In this document: in pieces, positions 36,236 through 44,273 of the stretch
How positions within the stretch are numbered: position 1 is the first letter of the stretch
How the letters are laid out: each line of letters starts with the position of its first letter
DNA from: Pedobacter petrophilus
GTDB lineage: Bacteria > Bacteroidota > Bacteroidia > Sphingobacteriales > Sphingobacteriaceae
Direction of reading: 5' to 3'
DNA length: 64,000 nt
Assembly (NCBI RefSeq): GCF_009674725.1
Contig: NZ_WKKH01000005.1
Span: 124,001 to 188,000, forward strand
Notes under the pieces: generated by a model
Seen by the model: only the letters and a program-made list of their open reading frames with translations
Database searches by the model: none
What the model was told of the DNA's origin: nothing
Program-made: the position numbers and the translations under genes

Positions 36236-38137
36236 TTATATGTATAAAAATGTATATAACAATAATGCGACGATACCAAATACCATCATAAATATATAGA
36301 AACCTACGTTTCCACTTTGCAGTAAACGAATGCCTTTACTGGCCTCGTTTGTACTCCAGCCTAATCCATTTACAATGCCATCGATGAATTTCGTATCGAT
36401 AACCCGGTAGAAGAATCTTGAAAAAGCATCTAATGGCTTGGTGATGATGAAATCGTAAATCTCATCCAAATAGAATTTATGGTATGATAACTTCGCAAGT
36501 GCAGAACGAGGCGCCTCATCGGCTACCGGAACGCGTGCACCCTTTACGTATCTGGTGTATGCATAAAGTAAAGCAATAATAGCTGCAACTACTGATGTAC
36601 CCATTAATGCATATTCCGTAGAATGACTTAAATCTAATTCATGTTGTGCAACGCCTGCACCAGATAACCAATGCGCTAACCATTCATTGCCACCAAAAAC
36701 ATGAGGAAGATTGATTATTCCGCCGATTGCAGCTAAAACAGCCAAAACGATTAAGGGTGTAGTCATTGCAGCCGGCGATTCATGAACATGACTTTCTTCA
36801 TGATGCGTTCCCCTGTATTTTCCTGAGAAAGTAAGGAACATCATTCTGAACATATAAAATGCGGTTAGGAATGCAGTAATTACACCAATACCCCAAAGCA
36901 CAGGACTATACTGAAATGCATGTGCTAATATTTCATCTTTAGAAAAGAACCCGGAAAATGGCGGTAAACCTGCAATGGCAATGGTACCAATCATCATGGT
37001 TAAAAACGTAACCGGAAGTTTCTTTCTTAATCCACCCATGTGGCGCATATCTTGTTCGTGGTGCATGGCATGGATCACCGAGCCAGCGCCCAGGAACAGT
37101 AAGGCTTTAAAAAATGCATGTGTTAATACATGGAAGAATGAACCTGTGTATGCACCAACGCCTAAGCCCAGAAACATATATCCCAATTGAGACACTGTTG
37201 AATAAGCCAGTACTTTTTTAATGTCTGTTTGAGTAAGTGCAATAATTGCTGCGACTAATGCGGTTGCCGCGCCAACAATTGCAATAATATGTTGTGTGAA
37301 AGGTGCAAGATCAAATAAAACGCTTGAACGGGCAATCATATAAATCCCTGCAGTTACCATGGTTGCCGCGTGGATTAATGCAGAAACAGGCGTTGGTCCG
37401 GCCATTGCATCTGGTAACCATGTAAATAGTGGCAACTGAGCCGATTTACCGCAGGCACCTATAAATAATAAAATGGTAATTAAAATTAGGGTATTATTAC
37501 CCGGCAACATATTAGCTGCCTGTGGGAAGATTTTTGAGAATTCAACACTTCCGAAGAAATTGAACATCAGGAATACACCAAGTAAAAAGCCTAAATCACC
37601 AATCCTGTTCATCACAAATGCTTTTTTAGCTGCCGATGCATAAGCACTGTTGGTGTACCAGAAACCGATTAAAAGGTAAGAGCATAAACCAACGCCCTCC
37701 CAGCCGATGAACATGACGATATAATTTGAACCCAATACTAATAAGAGCATAAAGAACACAAACAGATTCAGGTAAGAGAAAAACTTGCCAAATCCTTCGT
37801 CATCGTGCATGTAGCTGGTAGAATATAAATGGATCAGGAAACCGATTCCAGTAATAATCAAAAGCATGATTGAACTTAAGGGATCAACCAAAAATGATAA
37901 AGGGATGTGTAATGTTCCTGCGCTAATCCAATCGAATAAAAATACTTCGTGAGATTTTTGTGTATCGCCTTGTAAACTAAAGAAAATAACTACGCTGATG
38001 ATGAACGAGGCCAGGATTACGCCACTTCCGATGATTCCAACAAGTCCTTTAGATAAAGAGTTTCTGCCTAGCCCGTTAATTACAAACCCTAAAAAAGGAA
38101 GTAAAGGAACCAACCAAATCAATTGTTCTATTGTCAT
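36236..38137 (-). CDS. nuoL: NADH-quinone oxidoreductase subunit L
   Basis: The 633-residue distal membrane-arm subunit has the 16-span core with FIGWEGVGLCSYLLIGFW, KSAQLPLFTWLPDAMAGPTP and VLAYSTVSQLGYM. A C-terminal extension forms the lateral helix (about 560-633, YRVIDTKFIDGIVNG). This extension sets it apart from NuoM and N. Confidence 0.96.
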   Translation of the reverse strand: MTIEQLIWLVPLLPFLGFVINGLGRNSLSKGLVGIIGSGVILASFIISVVIFFSLQGDTQKSHEVFLFDWISAGTLHIPLSFLVDPLSSIMLLIITGIGFLIHLYSTSYMHDDEGFGKFFSYLNLFVFFMLLLVLGSNYIVMFIGWEGVGLCSYLLIGFWYTNSAYASAAKKAFVMNRIGDLGFLLGVFLMFNFFGSVEFSKIFPQAANMLPGNNTLILITILLFIGACGKSAQLPLFTWLPDAMAGPTPVSALIHAATMVTAGIYMIARSSVLFDLAPFTQHIIAIVGAATALVAAIIALTQTDIKKVLAYSTVSQLGYMFLGLGVGAYTGSFFHVLTHAFFKALLFLGAGSVIHAMHHEQDMRHMGGLRKKLPVTFLTMMIGTIAIAGLPPFSGFFSKDEILAHAFQYSPVLWGIGVITAFLTAFYMFRMMFLTFSGKYRGTHHEESHVHESPAAMTTPLIVLAVLAAIGGIINLPHVFGGNEWLAHWLSGAGVAQHELDLSHSTEYALMGTSVVAAIIALLYAYTRYVKGARVPVADEAPRSALAKLSYHKFYLDEIYDFIITKPLDAFSRFFYRVIDTKFIDGIVNGLGWSTNEASKGIRLLQSGNVGFYIFMMVFGIVALLLYTFLYI

Positions 38138-38150
38138 TCTTAATATATAT

Positions 38151-38480
38151 TTACCACTTAAGGCGATTTAAAACATTAATATCTATCGATTTCGTATTTC
38201 TGTAAACCATTACAATAATTGCCAAACCAACTGCAACTTCTGCAGCCGCAAGTGCCATAATGAAGAATACGAAAACCTGTCCGGATGGGTCGTTGCTATG
38301 AACCGAAAACGCAGTTAAAAGCAAGTTTACTGCGTTTAACATCAGCTCTACCGACATAAAGATTACGATTGCATTTCTGCGGGTTAACACGCCTATTACA
38401 CCTATTGTGAAAATAATTGCACATAAGTAGATGTAGTGATTTAGCGGAACGCCTGCCATTTGTGTAGTTAAATTTTCCAT
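38151..38480 (-). CDS. nuoK: NADH-quinone oxidoreductase subunit K
   Basis: The 109-residue protein has three spans. The proton-channel glutamates are seen in IFMSVELMLNAVNLLL and ALAAAEVAVGLAI. Its start overlaps the nuoJ stop by one base (TAATG), so translation is coupled. Confidence 0.95.
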   Translation of the reverse strand: MENLTTQMAGVPLNHYIYLCAIIFTIGVIGVLTRRNAIVIFMSVELMLNAVNLLLTAFSVHSNDPSGQVFVFFIMALAAAEVAVGLAIIVMVYRNTKSIDINVLNRLKW

Positions 38481-38983
38481 TATGCCTCTACCTCATCTTT
38501 TTTAGATAACAAAACAGCTCCAACCATTGCGGCCAATAGTAACAAAGATGATAATTCAAAAGGCAATAAGAATGGTCCGAAAAGCTCTTTACCTAAGTTT
38601 TCTACCAAACCCAATCCCTGATTTTTTAAAATTAACGGACTGTTAATGCTTGCTGCTTTAAATGAACCTACTAAAGTTACAACTAAACAACATCCTGCAA
38701 TTACACCCACAATTTTAATCAATGGAGATTTTGATGGCTCTGTTTCATTGTTCAGGTTGAGGAGCATAAGTACAAATAGAAATAATACCATAATGGCCCC
38801 CATATAAACAATAAAGTTTACAACGGCTAAAAACTGGGCATTCAATAATACATAATGTACAGTGAATGTGAAAAAGGTAAGGATTAAGTACAGTACACTG
38901 TGAATCGGATTTTTTGCAAAAATCACCATCAGTGAAAAGATGATACTTAATGTGGCTACGAAATAGAATACTTGTGTACTCAT
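38480..38983 (-). CDS. nuoJ: NADH-quinone oxidoreductase subunit J
   Basis: The 167-residue protein has five spans, including KNPIHSVLYLILTFF and VNFIVYMGAIMVLFLFVLMLLN, the pi-bulge helix region of TM3. It is separated from nuoI by about 112 bp filled by a REP-like repeat, the largest gap within the downstream half of the operon. Confidence 0.94.
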   Translation of the reverse strand: MSTQVFYFVATLSIIFSLMVIFAKNPIHSVLYLILTFFTFTVHYVLLNAQFLAVVNFIVYMGAIMVLFLFVLMLLNLNNETEPSKSPLIKIVGVIAGCCLVVTLVGSFKAASINSPLILKNQGLGLVENLGKELFGPFLLPFELSSLLLLAAMVGAVLLSKKDEVEA

Positions 38984-39006
38984 TAATTTGTTATTTTTAT
39001 ACTCCT

Positions 39007-39083
39007 CGTCATTGCGAGGTACGAAGCAATCTTATTAGTTTTACGTCTATCGCATTAGGATTGCTTCGTTCCTCGCAATGACG
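39007..39083. repeat. REP-like inverted repeat between nuoI and nuoJ
   Basis: The left arm (39007-39031) starts CGTCATTGCGAGGTACGAAG and the right arm (39059-39083) is its near-perfect complement ending CGCAATGACG. The arms could fold into a long hairpin of about 24 bp in the nuo transcript. Confidence 0.9.
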
Positions 39084-39095
39084 GACTGGGTTTAA

Positions 39096-39599
39096 TTATT
39101 TTTTCATCTCCAATGGCGCCTCTACCAACTTATCTTTCCCGTAAATAAAATCTTTACGTAAATAATCAGCAGGTACAATTGGGCCGTCCAGGTAAATAGC
39201 CTCTTTTGGACAAGCTTCTTCACATAATCCACAGAAAATGCAACGCAACATGTTGATTTCATAAGTTGCAGCATATTTTTCTTCACGGTATAAATGCTTC
39301 TCATCATTTTTCCGTTCTGCAGCAATCATGGTAATTGCTTCAGCCGGGCAAGATAATGCACAAAGACCACAAGCGGTACAACGCTCTTTTCCGTTCTCAT
39401 CACGTTTAAGGGAGTGCATACCTCTGAAGTTAGCAGAAAACTCACGTTCTACTTCCGGATATCTTACCGTAGCCTCTTTTTTGAATAAGTGACTAATGGT
39501 AATGCCCATACCTTTTGCAATTGCAGGCAGGTACATCCGCTCCATAAAGCTTAAGGGCTTTTGCTCCAGTACTTTTTTCTTGTTACTTAATGATTCCAT
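39096..39599 (-). CDS. nuoI: NADH-quinone oxidoreductase subunit I
   Basis: From the ATG at 39599 it has 167 residues; a longer frame reaching 39734 would overlap nuoH and is rejected. It carries two 4Fe-4S motifs, CTACGLCALSCP and CIFCGLCEEACP (clusters N6a and N6b), which pass electrons toward NuoB. An N-terminal amphipathic helix (about 15-35) lies on the membrane. It begins 2 bp after the nuoH stop. Confidence 0.96.
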   Translation of the reverse strand: MESLSNKKKVLEQKPLSFMERMYLPAIAKGMGITISHLFKKEATVRYPEVEREFSANFRGMHSLKRDENGKERCTACGLCALSCPAEAITMIAAERKNDEKHLYREEKYAATYEINMLRCIFCGLCEEACPKEAIYLDGPIVPADYLRKDFIYGKDKLVEAPLEMKK

Positions 39600-39601
39600 A
39601 A

Positions 39602-40639
39602 TTAAAACTTCTCTATAATCGCAATCACAACTCCTGTTATTATAATGTTGGCAATGGCCAAAGGTATTAAACCTTTCCAACCTAAATTCATCAATTGATC
39701 GTAGCGGAAACGAGGGATTGTCCAGCGTACCCACATGAAGAAAAAGATAAAGAATACTATTTTACCGAAAAAAACAGCAGTGCCGAAAAGCGGTGCCCAT
39801 GTTGGACCTAACCAAACTGCCATTGAATCCATGCCTGGGTAATTATAGCCACCAAAATATAATGTTGCCATCACTGCTGATGAAACGAACATGTTAATGT
39901 ATTCGGCAAACAGGTAGAAGCCTAATTTCATTGATGAATACTCCGTATGGTAACCACCGATTAATTCTGTTTCACATTCAGGCAAATCGAAAGGCGCACG
40001 GTTGGTTTCTGCGAAGGAACATACCATAAAAATTAGAAATCCTAATGGCTGATACCATACGTTCCAGTTTAAGCCGTGTTGTTGTTCTACGATTGTTTTT
40101 AAGCTTAAGGTATTTGTCATCAAAAGCAATGCGATAATTGATAAACCCATTGCAATTTCATAACTGATGTTTTGCGATGCGGCACGAATAGCACTCAATA
40201 AAGAGTATTTGTTGTTCGAAGCCCAGCCACCAATCATTACGCCATAAACCCCTAAAGAAACCACACCAAAAATGTATAAAACACCAACATTGATATCGGC
40301 AACCTGTAACGGAACGAGTTTACCGCCAATAAGCATCGGGCTTCCCCATGGGATAACCGCGGTACCAATACAGGCACAAAGTAAGGCCAAACCTGGTCCA
40401 ATAATAAATAACCATTTGCTTGATGAAGCAGGAATAATTTCCTCTTTCATAAACATTTTAACCCCATCGGCCAAAGGCTGTAAAATACCAAACGGACCTG
40501 CCCTATCCGGACCTAAACGATCTTGAAGGTACGCAGCAACCTTTCGTTCTGCATAAGTAGAATACATGGCTACGACTAAACTGATCCCGAAAATAACGGC
40601 AACCAGAATAAACTTTTCTATAATAAAACCTGTATCCAT
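39602..40639 (-). CDS. nuoH: NADH-quinone oxidoreductase subunit H
   Basis: The 345-residue protein has eight or nine spans and forms the quinone entry with NuoB and D. LGPDRAGPFGILQPLADG is the conserved segment near residue 42; EFYSMKLGFYLFAEY-like EYSSMKLGFYLFAEYIN and FMWVRWTIPRFRYDQLM close to the end also fit. Its start overlaps the nuoG stop by one base. Confidence 0.96.
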   Translation of the reverse strand: MDTGFIIEKFILVAVIFGISLVVAMYSTYAERKVAAYLQDRLGPDRAGPFGILQPLADGVKMFMKEEIIPASSSKWLFIIGPGLALLCACIGTAVIPWGSPMLIGGKLVPLQVADINVGVLYIFGVVSLGVYGVMIGGWASNNKYSLLSAIRAASQNISYEIAMGLSIIALLLMTNTLSLKTIVEQQHGLNWNVWYQPLGFLIFMVCSFAETNRAPFDLPECETELIGGYHTEYSSMKLGFYLFAEYINMFVSSAVMATLYFGGYNYPGMDSMAVWLGPTWAPLFGTAVFFGKIVFFIFFFMWVRWTIPRFRYDQLMNLGWKGLIPLAIANIIITGVVIAIIEKF

Positions 40640-41649
40640 TAGTATTTTACCGTTTTATGTAATTCAATTTCATTCGCTGCCTGTAATGCCGAATTTGGCT
40701 TGATTACAGGAAGTGGTTTCAATGTTTCGTAGTGATTAGAGGCAATTACCGAAGTATCATCAATATGTGTTGGATGTTCAATGGTCCAGTCTGAAGTTAC
40801 TTTTTTATCGAACCGACAAGTATTGCAGATGAATTCCTCAACCTCCCCGAACTGATCTTTACGAGCAGTTACGCGTAAAACATCTTCTCCTTTATACCAA
40901 AGTGTTACTTTACCATTGCATTTTTCATGGTCACAGTTGCGATGTGCATCAACCGGTTTGGTGAACCATACACGGTTCTTGAAACGGAAAGTTCTATCAG
41001 TCAACGCACCAACCGGGCAAACATCAATTACATTTCCTGAGAAATCATTGTCAACAGCCTGTTGAATATAAGTTGATATTTCTGAATGATCTCCACGGTT
41101 TAAAATTCCATGAACACGTTTATTCGTAATCTGATCAGCAGTGAAAACACAACGGTAACACAAAATACAACGATTCATGTGTAACTGAATTTTATCACCT
41201 ATATCAATACGATCAAAAGTACGACGCTCAAACTCATAACGGGTTTTTTGCAATCCATGCTCGTAGCCTAAATTCTGCAAATCGCACTCTCCTGCCTGAT
41301 CACAAACCGGGCAATCTAACGGGTGGTTAATTAACAAAATCTCTACCACACCAGCACGCGCTTCCAGAACTTCCGGAGAAGTAATGTTTAACACTTCCAT
41401 ACCATCCATTACAGTTGTACGGCAAGATGCAACCAATTTTGGCATTGGGCGTGGATCTTTTTCCGAACCTTTTGTTACCTTAACGATACAGGTACGGCAT
41501 TTACCACCACTGCCTTCTAATTTAGAATAATAGCACATTGCCGGCGGAACGATTTCACCTCCGATTTGCCTTGCAGCATTAAGGATCGTGGTTCCGTTAT
41601 CAACCTCTACTGTTATTCCGTCTATCGTAACCTTAACTTTTTCACTCAT
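40639..41649 (-). CDS. nuoG: NADH-quinone oxidoreductase subunit G, short form
   Basis: From ATG 41649 (MSEKVKVTIDG) it has 336 residues; the longer frame to 41745 runs through spacer and the ORF6N gene and is rejected. The ligands of 2Fe-2S N1b (PPAMCYYSKLEGSGGKCRTC), the His-Cys3 cluster N5 (HPLDCPVCDQAGECDL) and 4Fe-4S N4 (CILCYRCVF...CPVGAL) are present. The large molybdopterin-like C-terminal domain of E. coli NuoG (about 900 residues) is absent, as usual in Bacteroidota. Extra cysteines (CDHEKCNG, CNTC) follow. The gene is separated from nuoF by the ORF6N gene. Confidence 0.92.
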   Translation of the reverse strand: MSEKVKVTIDGITVEVDNGTTILNAARQIGGEIVPPAMCYYSKLEGSGGKCRTCIVKVTKGSEKDPRPMPKLVASCRTTVMDGMEVLNITSPEVLEARAGVVEILLINHPLDCPVCDQAGECDLQNLGYEHGLQKTRYEFERRTFDRIDIGDKIQLHMNRCILCYRCVFTADQITNKRVHGILNRGDHSEISTYIQQAVDNDFSGNVIDVCPVGALTDRTFRFKNRVWFTKPVDAHRNCDHEKCNGKVTLWYKGEDVLRVTARKDQFGEVEEFICNTCRFDKKVTSDWTIEHPTHIDDTSVIASNHYETLKPLPVIKPNSALQAANEIELHKTVKY

Positions 41650-41684
41650 GGTTAATGATAATCTTTTATTTTTTGTGCTTATAC

Positions 41685-41699
41685 CGTCATTGCGAGGCA
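41685..41699. repeat. Half REP-like arm beside the ORF6N gene
   Basis: CGTCATTGCGAGGCA equals the outer part of the REP arm at 39007; no second arm is seen. It lies 14 bp downstream of the ORF6N stop and 36 bp before nuoG. Confidence 0.7.
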
Positions 41700-41713
41700 T
41701 AAACAGTTCTTTC

Positions 41714-42256
41714 TTATTTATTCTCTTTCGAGATTTTATAGCCAATTTCTTTTCTTGGCTGCTCTTTTTGCTCTAGTAACTCATCAAAATACCTGAATAT
41801 AACTTCAATATTTTTATCTTGATTATCTACTTTCTTTTTTATTTTCTCTACTTCTAATCTTATTTCTGTATTACTCAAAACCATTGTTCTAAGCTGTACA
41901 AAGACATCAATAATTTTAATACTAACTTCTATCGCCTGTCTACTTTTTAAAACATTTGATAGCTGCAAAATACCATGTTCGCTAAATGCGAATGGAAGAT
42001 ATTTTGAATGTTGTCCATGTCTTAAGGTCACAATTTGTGACCTTAAGACATCATTCTCTTCTTTTGTGAGTTCAAACATAAAGTGTTCCGGGAAACGCTC
42101 AATATTTCTTCTAACTTGTTGTTTAAGTTGCTTTGTCTCAACACCAAAAAGCTCTGCCAAATCAGAATCTAACATCACTTTAACACCTCTAAAAAGATAT
42201 ATTTTATTAATTATTACTTCGTTAGGGATGACTGCGAGTGATGTTTCTTCTTTCAT
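41714..42256 (-). CDS. ORF6N domain protein inserted in the nuo operon
   Basis: The 180-residue protein has an N-terminal ORF6N (KilA-N-related) DNA-binding-like domain at about 14-105: IYLFRGVKVMLDSDLAELFG, VKQLKQQVRRN-like TKQLKQQVRRNIERFP, and LPFAFSEHGILQLSNVL. A coiled-coil tail (about 128-180, VEKIKKKVDNQDKNIEVIF) follows. Such proteins occur in phages and scattered in Bacteroidota chromosomes as accessory genes of unknown role. It sits between nuoF and nuoG with 59 and 64 bp spacers and has no link to respiration. Its codon use and AT-richness look like an insertion. Confidence 0.85.
   Translation of the reverse strand: MKEETSLAVIPNEVIINKIYLFRGVKVMLDSDLAELFGVETKQLKQQVRRNIERFPEHFMFELTKEENDVLRSQIVTLRHGQHSKYLPFAFSEHGILQLSNVLKSRQAIEVSIKIIDVFVQLRTMVLSNTEIRLEVEKIKKKVDNQDKNIEVIFRYFDELLEQKEQPRKEIGYKISKENK
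42019..42053. repeat. 35-bp near-perfect palindrome inside the ORF6N gene
   Basis: Arms 42019-42035 and 42037-42053 are exact complements around one central base; the core reads TTAAGGTCACAA. It encodes the LRSQIVTLRHG region. Confidence 0.9.
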
Positions 42257-42287
42257 TTACATACTATCATTGTGTTAAGTTAAACTT

Positions 42288-42314
42288 GCTAAGGTCGCAA
42301 ATTGCAACCTTAGC
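42288..42314. repeat. 27-bp palindrome upstream of the ORF6N gene
   Basis: GCTAAGGTCGCAA is followed by its near-complement TTGCAACCTTAGC. It shares the core TAAGGTC(a/g)CAA with the palindrome inside the ORF6N gene and also reads LRSQIATL when translated. It lies in the 59-bp gap behind nuoF. Confidence 0.85.
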
Positions 42315-42315
42315 T

Positions 42316-43683
42316 TTATTTTTCTTCCGTTACCGGAGCTTTTTCAATTGGAACCGCATAATTAGCGATACCATAATTTTGTTGCTGACTTTTTACTGGC
42401 TCCTTAATGTGCCATTCGAATTCATCTCTGAAATGACGGATTGCGCTGGCTACCGGCCATGCAGCTGCATCACCTAAAGGGCAAATGGTATTTCCTTCAA
42501 TTTTGCGCTGAATATCCCAAAGCAAATCTACATCGTCCATCGATCCATGACCATGTTCAATTTTATGCAATACTTTTTCCATCCATCCGGTACCTTCACG
42601 ACATGGTGAACATTGTCCGCAACTTTCGTGGTGATAAAAACGGGAAAAATTCCAGGTATTACGAACAATACACTGATCTTCATCAAAAGCAATAAAGCCG
42701 CCTGAACCCATCATGGTTCCGGTAGCAAATCCACCTTCTGATAAAGATTCGTAACTCATTAAACGAGGTTCGCCGTTTGCATACTTTAAGGTTAAGTTTG
42801 CAGGTAAGATTGGCACAGATGAACCACCTGCTACCGTTGCTTTTAAACGTTTTCCATTGGCAATACCACCACAATATTCATCAGAATAGATAAATTCTTC
42901 CACGGGTAAACCCAATTCGATTTCATAAACACCCGGTTTAACTAAGTTTCCGGATGCTGATATTAATTTTGTACCTGTACTTCTACCGACACCGATTTTC
43001 GCATATTCATCACCACCATCATTGATGATCGGCACCACTGCAGCAATTGACTCTACGTTGTTAACTACTGTAGGGCAACCATATAAACCTGCAATTGCAG
43101 GGAAAGGTGGTTTAATTCTTGGATTACCTCTTTTACCTTCTAACGATTCTAACAATGCGGTTTCTTCACCACAAATATAAGCACCACCACCTGGCTGAAC
43201 ATATAATTCTAAATCATAACCTGTACCTAAAATATTTTTTCCTAACCATCCGGCGGCTTTTGCTTCTGCAATCGCTTTTTCCAGAATGCGGATTTGAGGC
43301 ATCATTTCTCCACGAACATAGATATAGGAAACCTTTGCACCGAGGGCGAAACTGGCAACTATCATTCCCTCAATTAAAGCATGAGGAATATACGTCATCA
43401 GGTAACGGTCTTTGAAAGTTCCTGGTTCAGACTCATCAGCATTGCAAACTAAATAACGTGCAACGCCTTCTGGTTTTGCCAAAAAGCTCCATTTCATCCC
43501 GGTAGGGAAACCCGCACCCCCGCGACCGCGTAAGCCTGATTTCTTAACTTCTTCAACAATCTCTTCAGGTGTTAAAGTTTTAAGGGCTTTTTCTACGGCA
43601 CGATACCCGCCTTTTTGGCGATAGACCTCAAGTGTATTGATGCCGGGTACATTTATATGCTCAAGTAACAGTTTTCGAGACAT
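42316..43683 (-). CDS. nuoF: NADH-quinone oxidoreductase subunit F
   Basis: From ATG 43683 it has 455 residues; an in-frame ATG at 43740 lies in repeat DNA and is rejected. It oxidises NADH via [19 protein letters not shown] (NADH/FMN loop), [14 protein letters not shown], and the 4Fe-4S N3 motif [15 protein letters not shown] with the last Cys in [13 protein letters not shown]. Full length. Confidence 0.97.
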   Translation of the reverse strand: MSRKLLLEHINVPGINTLEVYRQKGGYRAVEKALKTLTPEEIVEEVKKSGLRGRGGAGFPTGMKWSFLAKPEGVARYLVCNADESEPGTFKDRYLMTYIPHALIEGMIVASFALGAKVSYIYVRGEMMPQIRILEKAIAEAKAAGWLGKNILGTGYDLELYVQPGGGAYICGEETALLESLEGKRGNPRIKPPFPAIAGLYGCPTVVNNVESIAAVVPIINDGGDEYAKIGVGRSTGTKLISASGNLVKPGVYEIELGLPVEEFIYSDEYCGGIANGKRLKATVAGGSSVPILPANLTLKYANGEPRLMSYESLSEGGFATGTMMGSGGFIAFDEDQCIVRNTWNFSRFYHHESCGQCSPCREGTGWMEKVLHKIEHGHGSMDDVDLLWDIQRKIEGNTICPLGDAAAWPVASAIRHFRDEFEWHIKEPVKSQQQNYGIANYAVPIEKAPVTEEK

Positions 43684-43690
43684 TTTTATT

Positions 43691-43768
43691 AGTCTATAGT
43701 CTGTAGTCTGCAGTCCGTAGTCTTGAATCAAATGACTCACGACTTAAGACTTTCGACTTAGGACTTAT
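43691..43768. repeat. Opposed heptanucleotide arrays between nuoE and nuoF
   Basis: Five AGTCNNN units (43691-43725) face five GACTNNN units (43734-43768). The second array runs into the nuoE stop region (nuoE ends at 43758). The two arrays are mutually complementary in the four fixed bases. Confidence 0.85.
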
Positions 43769-44273
43769 TTTTCAAATCTTCAATCAATTTATCTACGCTT
43801 TCGATAGTCAGGTTTTCGTAGAAAGTATATTCCGGGCTAATTTGCAATACCGGACCGAAACCACAGGCAGCTAAACATTCAACTCCTCTGAAGCTAAATA
43901 AACCATCGGCGGTAACTTCACCTTCCTTAATACCTAACTTATCTTCCAGGTGATCTAATATTTTCTCTGCACCAACCAAGCAGCAAGGACCAGTACGGCA
44001 AACCTCCAAAGCATATTTACCTTGTGGTTTTAAGAAGTACATGGAGTAAAAAGTAGCTACCTCATAAACTTCAATTGGCTGAATATTTAAATATTCGGCA
44101 ACTTTATCCATTGCAGATGTTGGTACCCAAAGAAATTCCGCTTGCACCAGATGTAATAATGGTAGCAAAGCTGATTTACTTTTATCTGAAGGATAACGCG
44201 TTATAATTTCATCAAATTTAACAAGCAATTCTGATGAAAACGCTACAGGTGTTTGTTCTTCTACTTTAAGCAT
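43758..44273 (-). CDS. nuoE: NADH-quinone oxidoreductase subunit E
   Basis: The 171-residue thioredoxin-like protein carries the 2Fe-2S cluster N1a with cysteines in CRTGPCCLVG and ECLAACGFGPV. Its start overlaps the nuoD end by 8 bp, so coupling is likely. Standard length. Confidence 0.95.
   Translation of the reverse strand: MLKVEEQTPVAFSSELLVKFDEIITRYPSDKSKSALLPLLHLVQAEFLWVPTSAMDKVAEYLNIQPIEVYEVATFYSMYFLKPQGKYALEVCRTGPCCLVGAEKILDHLEDKLGIKEGEVTADGLFSFRGVECLAACGFGPVLQISPEYTFYENLTIESVDKLIEDLKNKS

Noticed and set aside
39600-39734. Longer NuoI start inside nuoH
   Set aside because: It would overlap nuoH by over 130 bp with no homology; ATG 39599 matches family length.
41650-41745. N-terminal extension of NuoG to an upstream ATG
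   Set aside because: The extension reads through spacer, the half REP arm and the ORF6N 3' end; the family start MSEKVKVTIDG at 41649 is clear.
42241-42477. Plus-strand frame containing LLRSQIATL downstream of nuoF
   Set aside because: It arises from the palindrome at 42288-42314 and the nuoF antisense; treated as a repeat, not a gene.
43691-43768. CRISPR array
   Set aside because: Units are only 7 bp with no spacers of uniform length, and no cas genes occur in the window.
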